This document shows positions 46,557 to 55,305 of a stretch of 64,000 nt of DNA, piece by piece. Position numbers and translations under genes: made by a program. The first letter of the stretch is position 1; every line of letters begins with the position of its first letter. This DNA comes from Tistrella mobilis (lineage in GTDB: Bacteria > Pseudomonadota > Alphaproteobacteria > Tistrellales > Tistrellaceae): positions 87,911-151,910 of the forward strand of contig NZ_JBBIAB010000013.1 in assembly GCF_039634785.1 (NCBI RefSeq), in the 5' to 3' direction. The notes under the pieces are model-generated. The model made no database searches. It was not told the origin of the DNA and saw only the letters and a list, made by a program, of their open reading frames with translations.

Positions 46557-48545
46557 TCAGGACCGGCGGTGCCTTCCGCGCCCCAGCAGCCAGACCAGAT
46601 ACGGGCCGCCGAGTATGGACGCGAACAGGCCCACCGGCAATTGGTACGGGAAGGCCGCCATGCGCGCGAGCCAGTCGGCCGCGACCATCAGGGCAATGCC
46701 GATCAGAACGGCGCCGGCCAGCTGACCCTGTGGCCGCCTGAGGCCCAGCAGCCGGGCGGCATGGGGGGCGATCAGCCCCACGAAGCCGAGCGGGCCGACA
46801 TGGAGGGCGGCGGCCGCGGTCAGCAGGGCCGAGAGCAGCACCAGCAGGAAGCGGGACCGGCCGACCGTCAGCCCGGCCGCCTGCGCGACCGGGGCGCCGA
46901 GCGGCAGCAAGGCCAGAACCCGGCCGGCCAGCCCCAAGGGCAGGATCAGCAGCAGGGCGGCACCCGCCGCGATCCAGGCATCGCCGGGGGTGATGGCGGC
47001 GGTGGAGCCGGCCAGCCAGCCCAGCAGTTCGAAGGCACGGAAGCCGCCGGTCGCGATCACCGCCACCAGCACCGCATTGGCCAGCGCCGCGGTGGCAAGC
47101 CCGGCGAGCAGCAGCCGTTCGGCGCCGAAACCCGCGCGACCGGCGATCGCCAGGATGAAGGCGAGCACCGCGGCAGACCCCGCCGCGGCGCCGGCGAGCC
47201 GGGCACCGGTGGAGGGCAGGTCGAGACCGAGCAGCACCAAAGCGAGCCCCAGCCCCGCCCCGGCCCCCACCCCCAGAACGTCGGGGCTGGCGAGCGGGTT
47301 GGCGGTGACCCGCTGCATCACGGCGCCTGCCGCCGCCAGCATGGCCCCCGCCGCGGCCGCGACCATCACCCGCGGCAGGCGCCAGGGCAGCAGATCGGCG
47401 AAGAGCGTGCCGGTGGCGAGATGCAACCCCGCCGGCCCGCGGCCGAGGGTGAGGGCCGCGAGCACCAGGCCCAGGGCGAGCAGAGAGAGCCCGGCCAGCA
47501 CCAGGCCCGGCCGGGCGCGTGGCAGGTCACGCGCCGCCGCCGCCCGGGCCGGCGGGCGCTCGATCATCCTGAGCCGGGGCAGCAGCCAGAGCAGCAGCGG
47601 CCCGCCGAGCAACGCGGTCGCAGCCCCGGTCGGCAGGCCGGCGATGCCGCGCGCTTCGAGCAGCATGACCGCACCATCGGTCGCCCAGAGCAGCACCGCG
47701 CCGATCACCGGGCTCCAGACCAGCTGGCCGGCAGGGCTGCGGGCGCCGGCCGCCCTTGCGAGGGCCGGGGCCGCCAGCCCCACGAAGCCGATCACCCCCA
47801 CTTCCGAGACCACCGAGGCGGCAAGCCCCGCCGCCACCGCAACGGCGGCGAGCCGCACCCGGGTAAGCGACAGCCCCAGGCTGCGCGCCGCGCCGTCATC
47901 CAGTGCGAACAGGGTGAGCGGGCGGATCAGCAGGGCGCCGACGCCAACCGCCAGGCCGAGCCGGAGCGCCAGCCCCGTTGCCGGCCCCCAGCTCTGCTGG
48001 GCGAGCGCCCCGCCGCCCCAGATGAACAGCGACATCATATAGCGGCCATCGGCCAGGATCGCGGCGGCGGCGATCGCGCCTGCGATCAGCGTGACCATCA
48101 TGCCGGCAAGCACCACCGAGACCGGCTCCAGCCCGCGCCGCCAGGTCAGCGCCAGCACCAGGGCGACGGCGGCAAGCCCGCCGGTCGCGGCGATGCCCTC
48201 GCGCGCGGTCGCCAGCCAGAGCGGCGCATGGATCGTCGCCAGCACCAGCGCCAGCTGGGCGCCCGAGGCGATGCCGAGGGTGGCCGGCTCCGCCAGCGGA
48301 TTGCGCAGCACCCGCTGCAACAGCGCGCCCGAAAAGCCGAGCGCCGCCCCGGCCAGGATCGAGACCAGGATGCGCGGTGCCACGCCATCCCGGCGGATGA
48401 TCGCATCCAGAACCGGATCGGCCGAAAAACTGCGGCCGAGGGCGAGCGCCGACAGCAGCGCCGCCAATGCCGCAACCGCCAGCCAGACCAGCGCGCCCGG
48501 CCAGACCAGCGCGCCCGGGCTGAACGGGCGGAACCGCTCAGCCAT
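46557..48545 (-). CDS. FhuB-like fused FecCD permease for ferric siderophore
   Basis: 662 residues, about twice the length of a standard FecCD permease, and built of two homologous halves. Each half has its own FecCD landmarks: ALLQRVLRNPLAEPATLGIASGA in the first and AVMQRVTANPLASPDVLGVGAGAGLG in the second; each also ends with a VGFVGLIAPHAAR-like block. Such fusions are typical of the hydroxamate-siderophore permease FhuB. It overlaps the binding-protein gene by 8 bases and forms an operon with it, the ATPase and the TonB receptor. Confidence 0.93.
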   Translation of the reverse strand: MAERFRPFSPGALVWPGALVWLAVAALAALLSALALGRSFSADPVLDAIIRRDGVAPRILVSILAGAALGFSGALLQRVLRNPLAEPATLGIASGAQLALVLATIHAPLWLATAREGIAATGGLAAVALVLALTWRRGLEPVSVVLAGMMVTLIAGAIAAAAILADGRYMMSLFIWGGGALAQQSWGPATGLALRLGLAVGVGALLIRPLTLFALDDGAARSLGLSLTRVRLAAVAVAAGLAASVVSEVGVIGFVGLAAPALARAAGARSPAGQLVWSPVIGAVLLWATDGAVMLLEARGIAGLPTGAATALLGGPLLLWLLPRLRMIERPPARAAAARDLPRARPGLVLAGLSLLALGLVLAALTLGRGPAGLHLATGTLFADLLPWRLPRVMVAAAAGAMLAAAGAVMQRVTANPLASPDVLGVGAGAGLGLALVLLGLDLPSTGARLAGAAAGSAAVLAFILAIAGRAGFGAERLLLAGLATAALANAVLVAVIATGGFRAFELLGWLAGSTAAITPGDAWIAAGAALLLILPLGLAGRVLALLPLGAPVAQAAGLTVGRSRFLLVLLSALLTAAAALHVGPLGFVGLIAPHAARLLGLRRPQGQLAGAVLIGIALMVAADWLARMAAFPYQLPVGLFASILGGPYLVWLLGRGRHRRS

Positions 48546-49422
48546 GGGGCACCATCGCGGCCGAGAGCAGCCGCGCGAAACGCGCGGCGGTCGGCAGGGC
48601 GCCGAAGGGGTTGACGGGGTCGATGATCAGCACGCGGCCCTCGCGCACCGCCGGCAGGGCCTGCCAGAGCGTTGCCCGGCCCAGCCGGCGCAGCGTGTCG
48701 GGCGGCATCGGCCCGATCAGCGCGATCCAGGCCTCGGGCCGGGCGGCCAGCGCCTCGATGCCGACCGGTGCAGTGCCGCCATAGCGGGTCTCCGCCCCCC
48801 AGGCATTGGCGAGGCCCATGCGGTCGGCAACGGCACCCGGCAGCGAATCCGGCCCGAAGGCGCTGACATGGGCGGCATCACCGGGGGTGACCAGAAAGAC
48901 CGGCCGGCCGCCGGCGGCGGCACGCGCGGCGGCCCCGGCCGTGGCGATGACGGCGGCGGTATCGGCGATCACGGCCCCGGCCGCCGCCGCCCGGCCAAGC
49001 CGCAGGCCCAGTGCACGGGTCGCCGCCTCGGCCGCGCCATAGGGCGCCACACCCGGCCGGTGGATCGAAATCGTCTCGACCGGTGCGATGCGGGCGAGAT
49101 TGGGGGCGGCCCAGGCATGGAAGGCGGAATTCAGGATCAGATCGGGCGCGGCCAGGCGCAGCAGCTCGAAATTGATCGCACCGCGCAGGCCCAGATCGGC
49201 GACGCCGGCGGGCACCGGCGGCTCGACCACGGTTTCGCGGAACTGGCGGAGTTCGGCCGCCGCCACCGGCACGATGCCGAGCGCCAGCACGGTTTCAAGC
49301 AGCGCCCAGTCGATCACGGCCAGACGTTCGGGTGCAGCCGCCCACGCCCGCCCGCCCGCAGAGAGGACGAGTGCCGCACCGGCCGCGATCAGCAGCCTGC
49401 GGCGGGTGAGGTCAGCGGACAT
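48538..49422 (-). CDS. FhuD-like ferric-siderophore substrate-binding protein
   Basis: 294 residues from MSADLTRRRLLIAAGAALVL, a twin-arginine-like signal with cleavage near AWAA, as is usual for FhuD in proteobacteria. The mature protein has the two-lobed class III binding-protein pattern: RLAVIDWALLETVLALGIVPVA, INFELLRLAAPDLIL and WIALIGPMPPDTLRRLG. A longer frame to 49494 lacks a signal peptide and is rejected. It delivers siderophore from the periplasm to the FhuB-like permease. Confidence 0.92.
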   Translation of the reverse strand: MSADLTRRRLLIAAGAALVLSAGGRAWAAAPERLAVIDWALLETVLALGIVPVAAAELRQFRETVVEPPVPAGVADLGLRGAINFELLRLAAPDLILNSAFHAWAAPNLARIAPVETISIHRPGVAPYGAAEAATRALGLRLGRAAAAGAVIADTAAVIATAGAAARAAAGGRPVFLVTPGDAAHVSAFGPDSLPGAVADRMGLANAWGAETRYGGTAPVGIEALAARPEAWIALIGPMPPDTLRRLGRATLWQALPAVREGRVLIIDPVNPFGALPTAARFARLLSAAMVPHG

Positions 49423-50209
49423 AGGCGACCGCCGCCCCGGTATCGGGATGCGGAAAGATGCCCATGGGCAGGCCATAGATCCGGCCCAGCACATCGGGCG
49501 TCAGGATCGCGTCGGGCCGGCCGCGGGCGAGGATGCGGCCCGCCGCCAGCGCCAGGATCTCGTCGGCGAAGCGCGCCGCCATGTTCACGTCGTGCAGCAC
49601 CATCACCACGGTCTGGCCGCGGGCGCGGGCCTGGTCGCGGATCAGCCCCAGCATGCCGGCCTGATGCGCGATGTCGAGCGCCGAGGTCGGCTCGTCGAGC
49701 AGCAGCGCTGCGGTGTCCTGGGCCAGCATCATCGCCAGCCAGACCCGCTGACGCTCGCCGCCCGACAGCGCATCGACCATGCGGTCGCGGAAGCCCGCAA
49801 CCCCGGTCACCCGCATCGCCGCCGCCACCTTGTCGCCATCCGCAGCACTGAACCGGCCGAGCGCACCATGCCAGGCAAACCGGCCGAGCGCCACCAGCTC
49901 CGCCACCGTCATGCCCTCGGCGGCGGGGGTGAATTGCGGCATATAGGCGACCAGCCGGGCGAAGCCGCGGGCGTCATGGGCCCCGACCGGCCGGCCCTGC
50001 AACCGGATCTCTCCGGCGGCCGGCCTCTGCTGCCCGGCCAGCGCCCGGATCAGCGTGCTCTTGCCCGACCCGTTCGGCCCCACCAGCGCATAGACCTTCC
50101 CCGCCGCCAGGCTGAAACTCAGCCCGTCGATGATGGGGCGGCCATCGACGGCGATGGTCACGCCGTCGAGGTCGTAGAGGGCCGGGGGGCCGGGGGGCTG
50201 ATCGGTCAT
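49412..50209 (-). CDS. FhuC/FecE-like siderophore ABC ATPase
   Basis: 265 residues from MTDQPPGPPALYDLDG. Walker A GPNGSGKSTLIRALAG, the FecE-type MPQFTPAAEGMTVAELVALGR, signature ALSGGERQRVWLAMML and Walker B LLLDEPTSALD identify it. It powers the fused permease encoded downstream. A longer frame begun at 50452 lies inside the receptor gene and is rejected. The gene overlaps the binding-protein gene by 11 bases and follows the receptor by 10. Confidence 0.94.
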   Translation of the reverse strand: MTDQPPGPPALYDLDGVTIAVDGRPIIDGLSFSLAAGKVYALVGPNGSGKSTLIRALAGQQRPAAGEIRLQGRPVGAHDARGFARLVAYMPQFTPAAEGMTVAELVALGRFAWHGALGRFSAADGDKVAAAMRVTGVAGFRDRMVDALSGGERQRVWLAMMLAQDTAALLLDEPTSALDIAHQAGMLGLIRDQARARGQTVVMVLHDVNMAARFADEILALAAGRILARGRPDAILTPDVLGRIYGLPMGIFPHPDTGAAVAYVR

Positions 50210-50219
50210 CTCGTCTCCG

Positions 50220-52427
50220 TCACCAGTCGAGCGACAGGGTGAGCGTCGCGGTGCGGCCGGGGCCGTAGCCGCATTGAGCGGTGCTGCCACATCCCGTGAC
50301 ATACGCCTTGTCGAGCAGGTTGGCGACGTCGACCGAGACACCCCAGCCTGCCTGACGATAGCGGATCGCGGCATCGACCACCGTCGCGTCCGGCACCTTG
50401 AGCGTATTGGTCTCGTCCGCCCAGCTCTCGCCCAGATAGCGGATGCCGGCACCGGCGCTCAACCCGTCGAGCACGGCCGACTGGAAGGCGTGGTCGAGCC
50501 AGAGCGAGGCGGTCACATCGGGCACCAGGGTCGGGGTCTTGCCCACCAGCGCCTGGGTGGTGTCCCTGGTGATTTCCACATCCCCGACAGATGCCTGGCC
50601 GAGCAGGCTGAAGCCATCACCCAATTCCGTCCGCGCCTCCAGCTCGATGCCCCGCGAGCGGATTTCACCACGCTGAAGCTTGCCGAACGGATACAGCAGA
50701 TTGCCGCCGCTGTCGGTGCGCGTATCGGCCACCTGCGCATTGGTCTTGGTGAGTTCGTAGACCGAGACGGTAAAGAGGGCATCGAAACCGTCCGGCATGT
50801 ACTTCACGCCGGCTTCGTACTGGACCCCCTTCTCCGGTTCGAAGGGCTTGCCGTCACCGGTGGTCCCGATCTGCGGGTTGAAGACGGTCGCGATACTGAC
50901 ATAGGGCGTGAGGCCGTTTTCGAACGCGTAGCCGAGCCCTGCACGGCCGCTCAACGCCCCTTCAGAACTGTCATAATTGTTGGTGCCCGCTGCCAGACCG
51001 TCCTTAGATTCCGTCCAGACCCTGTCATAGCGGCCGGTCAAGGTCAGGATCCAGTTCCGGTCGATGTGCATCTGGTCCTGGACGTAGCCGCCCAGCTGAT
51101 GCATGTCGAGTGTCTGATCCAGATAGGGTGCGGTGGCCGGTTGAGCGGCGCCATAGACGGGACGGATCACGTTGATCGGCGTCGCCGCGCCCGATTCCTG
51201 AACATGATCGATGGTGTAGAAGCGATAGTCGATGCCGGCCAGAAGCTTGTGCTCCACGGCGCCGGTCGCGACCCGCCATTCCGCCTGATTGTCGACGGTG
51301 AAGGATTGCGCCGTCGTATCATGGCGGAAGCCCAGGCGACGGAGATCGCCATTGGCTTCGTTCGCCCAGAGATAGGGGTAAGGCCCGCTTTCCCGGACAT
51401 CGGTCAGGCTGTAGCGGGCATTCTGGCGCAACGTCACGGCATCGTTCAGATCATGCTCCACCTCCCAGCCGAGCATGGCCTGCTTGCGCCGATAGCTGTC
51501 CTCATCCTCTTCACTGTAATAGAAATCGCGCGGGATCCGGCCGAAGGCCGCCGGCACCACCGAGCCGACATAGGGCCAGAACCCCCCGGTATGGGTCTGG
51601 TCCTGATCCTGATACATGCCGAGCAGGGTGACGCGGGTGCGGTCGCCTTCCCAGGTATAGGAGGGGGCGATGACGCCGCGGAAATCCTCGGCCTCGTCGG
51701 TCTCCCAATGGCCGCCCGAGACCTTGCCGGTCACGCGGTAGGACCTGTCCGCATCCAGCGCATCGCCGATGTCGAAGCCCAGGAAGGCATTGCCCCAGTT
51801 GTTGATGCCGGTCTCGACATGGCGCAGCCGCTCCCCCGTCGGGCGCTTGCTGACCAGGTTGATCAGCCCGCCGACATTGGCGCCGCCATAAAGTGCCGAA
51901 CTCGCCCCCTTCAGCACGTCGATCCGCTCCAGCAGGAAGGGATCGATCGAATAGCCGCCGAAACCGTACTGGTAGAGGCCGAGCCCGTTCATGAACACGC
52001 CGGTCTGCCCGGCATCGAAGCCGCGGATCATCAGCCAGTCGGTATCGCTGTCGGTGCCGAACTGCCCGGCCTTGACGCCGGCGGTATAGCCCAGCACCTC
52101 GTCGACCTTGTTGCCCGGCAGGTCGTCGAGCTGACGGCGGCCGACCACCGACACCGATTGCGGGATTTCGGTGATCGCGGCATCGGTCTTGGACCCGGTG
52201 GCGCTGCGCCGCGGCACATAGCCGTCGATCGGGCCGTTGGCGGTCTGAAGATCGTCTTCCACCTGCAATTGCGGCAGAACCACCGCATCGTCGGCCTTGG
52301 CCGCCAGCGGCATGCCCGCCAGCAGGGCCAGCAGAGCGACGCTGCCCTTCAGGCTGCGATTGAACGGGATGCGCCCGTTGAACGAGATGCGCCCGAAGGG
52401 GGTCGGAGAGATGCGGTCGGTGCCCAT
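50220..52427 (-). CDS. TonB-dependent siderophore receptor
   Basis: 735 residues. The signal peptide ends near PLAAKA; a TonB box-like region and plug domain follow (ITEIPQSVSVVGRRQLDDLPGN, then SSALYGGANVGGLINLVSKRP), typical of FhuA/FpvA-type siderophore receptors. The rest is a 22-strand barrel ending in LTLSLDW with the terminal aromatic residue. A long preamble of 24 residues containing RISFNGRIPFNR precedes the signal hydrophobic core and looks like a small internal repeat. The linked FhuBCD-like genes suggest a hydroxamate siderophore. Confidence 0.94.
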   Translation of the reverse strand: MGTDRISPTPFGRISFNGRIPFNRSLKGSVALLALLAGMPLAAKADDAVVLPQLQVEDDLQTANGPIDGYVPRRSATGSKTDAAITEIPQSVSVVGRRQLDDLPGNKVDEVLGYTAGVKAGQFGTDSDTDWLMIRGFDAGQTGVFMNGLGLYQYGFGGYSIDPFLLERIDVLKGASSALYGGANVGGLINLVSKRPTGERLRHVETGINNWGNAFLGFDIGDALDADRSYRVTGKVSGGHWETDEAEDFRGVIAPSYTWEGDRTRVTLLGMYQDQDQTHTGGFWPYVGSVVPAAFGRIPRDFYYSEEDEDSYRRKQAMLGWEVEHDLNDAVTLRQNARYSLTDVRESGPYPYLWANEANGDLRRLGFRHDTTAQSFTVDNQAEWRVATGAVEHKLLAGIDYRFYTIDHVQESGAATPINVIRPVYGAAQPATAPYLDQTLDMHQLGGYVQDQMHIDRNWILTLTGRYDRVWTESKDGLAAGTNNYDSSEGALSGRAGLGYAFENGLTPYVSIATVFNPQIGTTGDGKPFEPEKGVQYEAGVKYMPDGFDALFTVSVYELTKTNAQVADTRTDSGGNLLYPFGKLQRGEIRSRGIELEARTELGDGFSLLGQASVGDVEITRDTTQALVGKTPTLVPDVTASLWLDHAFQSAVLDGLSAGAGIRYLGESWADETNTLKVPDATVVDAAIRYRQAGWGVSVDVANLLDKAYVTGCGSTAQCGYGPGRTATLTLSLDW

Positions 52428-52481
52428 GCCTTGATCCTGTCGCCCTTGATCCTGTCACCCTGGTCAGCCGGCGTGATCAGT

Positions 52482-52502
52482 TGCGAGTGTATATCACTCG
52501 CA
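52482..52502. promoter_or_regulatory. 21-base palindrome in the receptor promoter
   Basis: TGCGAGTG at 52482-52489 and CACTCGCA at 52495-52502 form a perfect 8-base inverted repeat around TATAT, 55 bases upstream of the TonB receptor start. It has the symmetry of a dimeric repressor site. A Fur-family or other iron regulator is likely on grounds of position; the sequence is not the classical Fur box. The AraC regulator is encoded on the far side. Confidence 0.55.
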
Positions 52503-52580
52503 GTCAGAGCCGGGATTGACCGGATCGGGACGGGTTTGAACGTTTTCGCGACGAATGGCGGCGGCGGCGCATAAAGGTCG

Positions 52581-53474
52581 TCACGAGACGAGATCGCGCC
52601 GCCAGGCGGCGGGGGTGGTGCCCGCCACCTGCTTGAAGACGCGGGTGAAATGGGCCTGATCGGAAAAGCCGGTGCGGGCGGCCACCTCTGCCAGCGACAC
52701 CGCCCCCGCCTGGAGCAGATCCTGCGCACGGCGGATGCGCGCCTGCATCTGCCAGTGATGCGGCGCCATGCCGGTGGCGGCCTTGAAGGCCTGGCCCAGA
52801 TAGGATTGCGACAGCCCCAGCAGATCGGCCAGTTCCTGCAGGCGGATGGCGCGCAGGCAATTGGCCTCGATGAAATCGGTCACCCGGCGCAGCTGGCGGG
52901 GGGTCAGCCGGCTGCGCGGCCGCGCAGCCCGGCGCTGCTGTGCCATCAGGTCGATGAACAGCGCCGCCGCCAGCCCGTCGCCATAGAGCGCGTTCAGCGG
53001 ATCGGGGCGTTCCACCTCGGTCGCGATCAGCCGGGCCAGGGCCAGCAGCCGGTCGTCGGTGAAGCCCAGCCGCGGCCGCTCCAGCGCCTCCGGATCCACC
53101 GCCTCGCCCATGCGCGCTTCCAGCGTCGCCACGTCGAAATGCAGATCCAGATGGCGCAGGCGGTGCGCGCCCACGCCGCGGCCCCAAAGCCGCATGCCGG
53201 CCGGCACGTAGTTCATCAGCCGGCCGGCCAGCCGCGGGCGGGTGGCGGGCAGGCCCGGCCGCGGGCCGACCAGGAAATCGCCCGGGCCGGTCCGCTCCAG
53301 CGCCACGAACAGACGGGGGTGTTCGCCCACATAGGTGCCGGAGGCATCGGGCTGGCAGTCCACCTCCCAGACATCGGCCACGATGCCCGACCAGCTGCGA
53401 CAGCGCAGATCGCCGATCACCCGGATCCCTTCGATCCGGCTGTCCATCCGCGGGACGAAACCGCTGCCGGCCAT
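52581..53474 (-). CDS. AraC-family regulator of the siderophore operon
   Basis: 297 residues from MAGSGFVPRMDSR, chosen because GGGGAGCA precedes the ATG. The C-terminal DNA-binding part has two helix-turn-helix motifs: LQELADLLGLSQSYLGQAFKAATG and LAEVAARTGFSDQAHFTRVFKQVAGTTP. The N-terminal half is not a typical cupin and may bind an iron complex, as in the PchR/AlcR-like regulators associated with siderophore genes. It is upstream of and co-oriented with the receptor gene. Confidence 0.88.
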   Translation of the reverse strand: MAGSGFVPRMDSRIEGIRVIGDLRCRSWSGIVADVWEVDCQPDASGTYVGEHPRLFVALERTGPGDFLVGPRPGLPATRPRLAGRLMNYVPAGMRLWGRGVGAHRLRHLDLHFDVATLEARMGEAVDPEALERPRLGFTDDRLLALARLIATEVERPDPLNALYGDGLAAALFIDLMAQQRRAARPRSRLTPRQLRRVTDFIEANCLRAIRLQELADLLGLSQSYLGQAFKAATGMAPHHWQMQARIRRAQDLLQAGAVSLAEVAARTGFSDQAHFTRVFKQVAGTTPAAWRRDLVS

Positions 53475-53570
53475 GGCATTGCTCCCCGGCTGATGCAGTG
53501 CTGCACACATCCGGGCAGTCTAGTGCGGTTGCAAATCAGTCTCAAGTCTGCCGGGCAATCGCAGGCGGCG

Positions 53571-54275
53571 TCATCCCTCGGCGTCGAAACGCGGGAACAG
53601 GACGTTGTTCTCCAGATGGATATGATCCATCAGCTCGGCCACGAAATGGCCAAGGCCCAGATAGAGCGCGGTCCAGGAACGGCAGGCGCCGGGCGGGGGC
53701 GTGAAGCCGCCGGTCAGCGCCTCCAGCCGGCGGATCTGCTCGCCGTGATCGTCGTGTTCCTCGCGCATGACACGTACCGGCTGTGCAACCATGGCAGAGG
53801 CGGAGCGGCGCATGGCGGGGAAGAGGATCAGCTCCTCCTTCTTCATATGCATCTCCAGCAGCCCGGCGGTTTCCCGCAGCAGATCGGTCAGGCCGACCGG
53901 CAGGGCCGGGTTGCCGGCATGCACCCGCTCCACCTTCTGTGACAGCAGGATCAGCTCGGGCAGGTCGCGGCGGTGGGCCTCGTGATAGCAGACCAGGATA
54001 TGGTCGATCAGCGCGCCGGTTTCGATCGCCGCGGCCGGCACCTCGCCCGGCTCCAGCCCGGCCAGCCCCGCTTCGATCTCGTCCAATGCCGCCTCGATCT
54101 CGTCCAGCGGCGCCCCGCGCCGGGCGGCGGCTTCCGCCAGCGGCACATCGCCGCCACAGCAGAAATCCAGCCGATGGCGGCGGAACACCGCGGTGGCACC
54201 CGGCAAAGTGGCGGCGATCTCGCCGACGGTGCGGCCGCGGAAGGCGGTGGCGGGTGCGTGATCGGTGAGGGACAT
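53571..54275 (-). CDS. Iron-sulfur cluster repair di-iron protein (YtfE/RIC/ScdA)
   Basis: 234 residues. The N-terminal ScdA_N domain includes TAVFRRHRLDFCCGGDVPLAEAA, with the conserved Cys-Cys-Gly-Gly. The hemerythrin-like part supplies His/Glu ligands in HILVCYHEAHRRDLPEL, MHMKKEELILFP, MREEHDDHGEQ and HIHLENNVLFPRF. It repairs Fe-S clusters damaged by nitric oxide or oxidation. The start MSLTDHAP at 54275 follows CCGGAGGATGATCCG. An NsrR-like operator lies just upstream. Confidence 0.93.
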   Translation of the reverse strand: MSLTDHAPATAFRGRTVGEIAATLPGATAVFRRHRLDFCCGGDVPLAEAAARRGAPLDEIEAALDEIEAGLAGLEPGEVPAAAIETGALIDHILVCYHEAHRRDLPELILLSQKVERVHAGNPALPVGLTDLLRETAGLLEMHMKKEELILFPAMRRSASAMVAQPVRVMREEHDDHGEQIRRLEALTGGFTPPPGACRSWTALYLGLGHFVAELMDHIHLENNVLFPRFDAEG

Positions 54276-54324
54276 CGGATCATCCTCCGGCTGAGCATCT
54301 CGTGATCCGGAGTATCGCGCCATA

Positions 54325-54347
54325 AAGATGAATATTAAATGCATATT
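54325..54347. promoter_or_regulatory. NsrR-like operator upstream of the Fe-S repair gene
   Basis: Eleven-base arms AAGATGAATAT and AAATGCATATT lie around one central base, 50 bases upstream of the RIC gene; after reverse complementing the right arm, 8 of 11 positions agree. Both resemble the NsrR half-site AAGATGCATTT. It overlaps a TATAAT-like element (minus strand, 54350-54345). Nitric-oxide-relieved repression of ytfE-type genes by NsrR is established in enterobacteria, so the placement fits. Confidence 0.6.
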
Positions 54348-54388
54348 ATAACCCTGCGACGATCCGCCCCGCCTCGGCCTTCTGCGCC

Positions 54389-55243
54389 TCAGCCCAGTTC
54401 GAAACTGGTGATGCCGTAGGTGCGGTCGATCGCGATGTCGGGGGCGGGGCCGGTATACATGCGCGCGGTTTCGAAGACCGGGGTCATGCCATGGCGGGTG
54501 GCCAGCGCCAGCGCCTCGGGCGTGACCGCCGGGGTATCGAGGAAGACCGGCGCCCCCGCCGGCACCGCGGCGGTCAGCGCCTGGAACAGCGCCTCGGCCA
54601 CGGCCGGGCGCTCGGCGAAAAGCGGGCCGATCTTGAAGCCGGTGCGGCAGGGGCGGATCACGCCATAGCCCTGCAGGCGGCCGTCTGCCACATAGCTGCG
54701 CAGCACCGTGCCGGGCTGGGTGATCCAGGCCGAGAGGAAACCCGCACGCGGGGCGGCGAAGAAGCGGCGGTCCCAGGCCGGCAGGGCCGCGCGCTCGGCC
54801 GCACCGGGGGTCACGATCGCCGGATGCACCGGCCCGGCCAGCGTCGCGCGGCCTTCATGGCGGATATTGCGATGGGCCAGCACGAAGCCCGAGCGGCGAT
54901 AATTGTCCTGCTGCGCCACCACCCCGTCCAGCCCGACCAGACGGCCCTGAAGCCTGGCCATCAGCGCCTGCCAGATCGCCAGCCCATAGCCGCGGCCGCG
55001 CATGTCGGGGCGGACGATGTAAAAGCCCAGAAAGGCGAACTCCGCGCCGTAGCGCACGCCGGAGATGACGGCGACCGGGGCGCCGTCCAGATGGCCGATC
55101 AGAAAGCCTTCGGGGTCTTCGGCCGCGAAGGGGGCGGCATCGTGGAGACCGGGATTCCAGCCCTCGGCCGCCGCCCAGTCCAGCGCCAGCCCGATCTCGT
55201 CCGGCCGCATCGGCCTGATCTCCGGCATCGTCCTGGTCTGCAT
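54389..55243 (-). CDS. GNAT acetyltransferase, tandem-domain type
   Basis: 284 residues from MQTRTMPEIRPMRPDEIGLA. The first GNAT domain shows AFLGFYIVRPDMRGRGYGLAIWQALM, with the R-G-x-G-x-(A/G) acetyl-CoA loop. The second half is a YitH/HolE-like C-terminal GNAT-related domain (RLQGYGVIRPCRTGFKIGPLFAE), a common fusion. Substrate unknown. It is at the 3' end of the ABC importer operon, 62 bases after the last ATPase gene, and could modify the imported compound. Confidence 0.85.
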   Translation of the reverse strand: MQTRTMPEIRPMRPDEIGLALDWAAAEGWNPGLHDAAPFAAEDPEGFLIGHLDGAPVAVISGVRYGAEFAFLGFYIVRPDMRGRGYGLAIWQALMARLQGRLVGLDGVVAQQDNYRRSGFVLAHRNIRHEGRATLAGPVHPAIVTPGAAERAALPAWDRRFFAAPRAGFLSAWITQPGTVLRSYVADGRLQGYGVIRPCRTGFKIGPLFAERPAVAEALFQALTAAVPAGAPVFLDTPAVTPEALALATRHGMTPVFETARMYTGPAPDIAIDRTYGITSFELG

Positions 55244-55305
55244 ACCTGTGCCCTCCGTGTCGCATCCGTCCCGATGGCAGCTTAGGCTGCTCGTGACATT
55301 GATGG

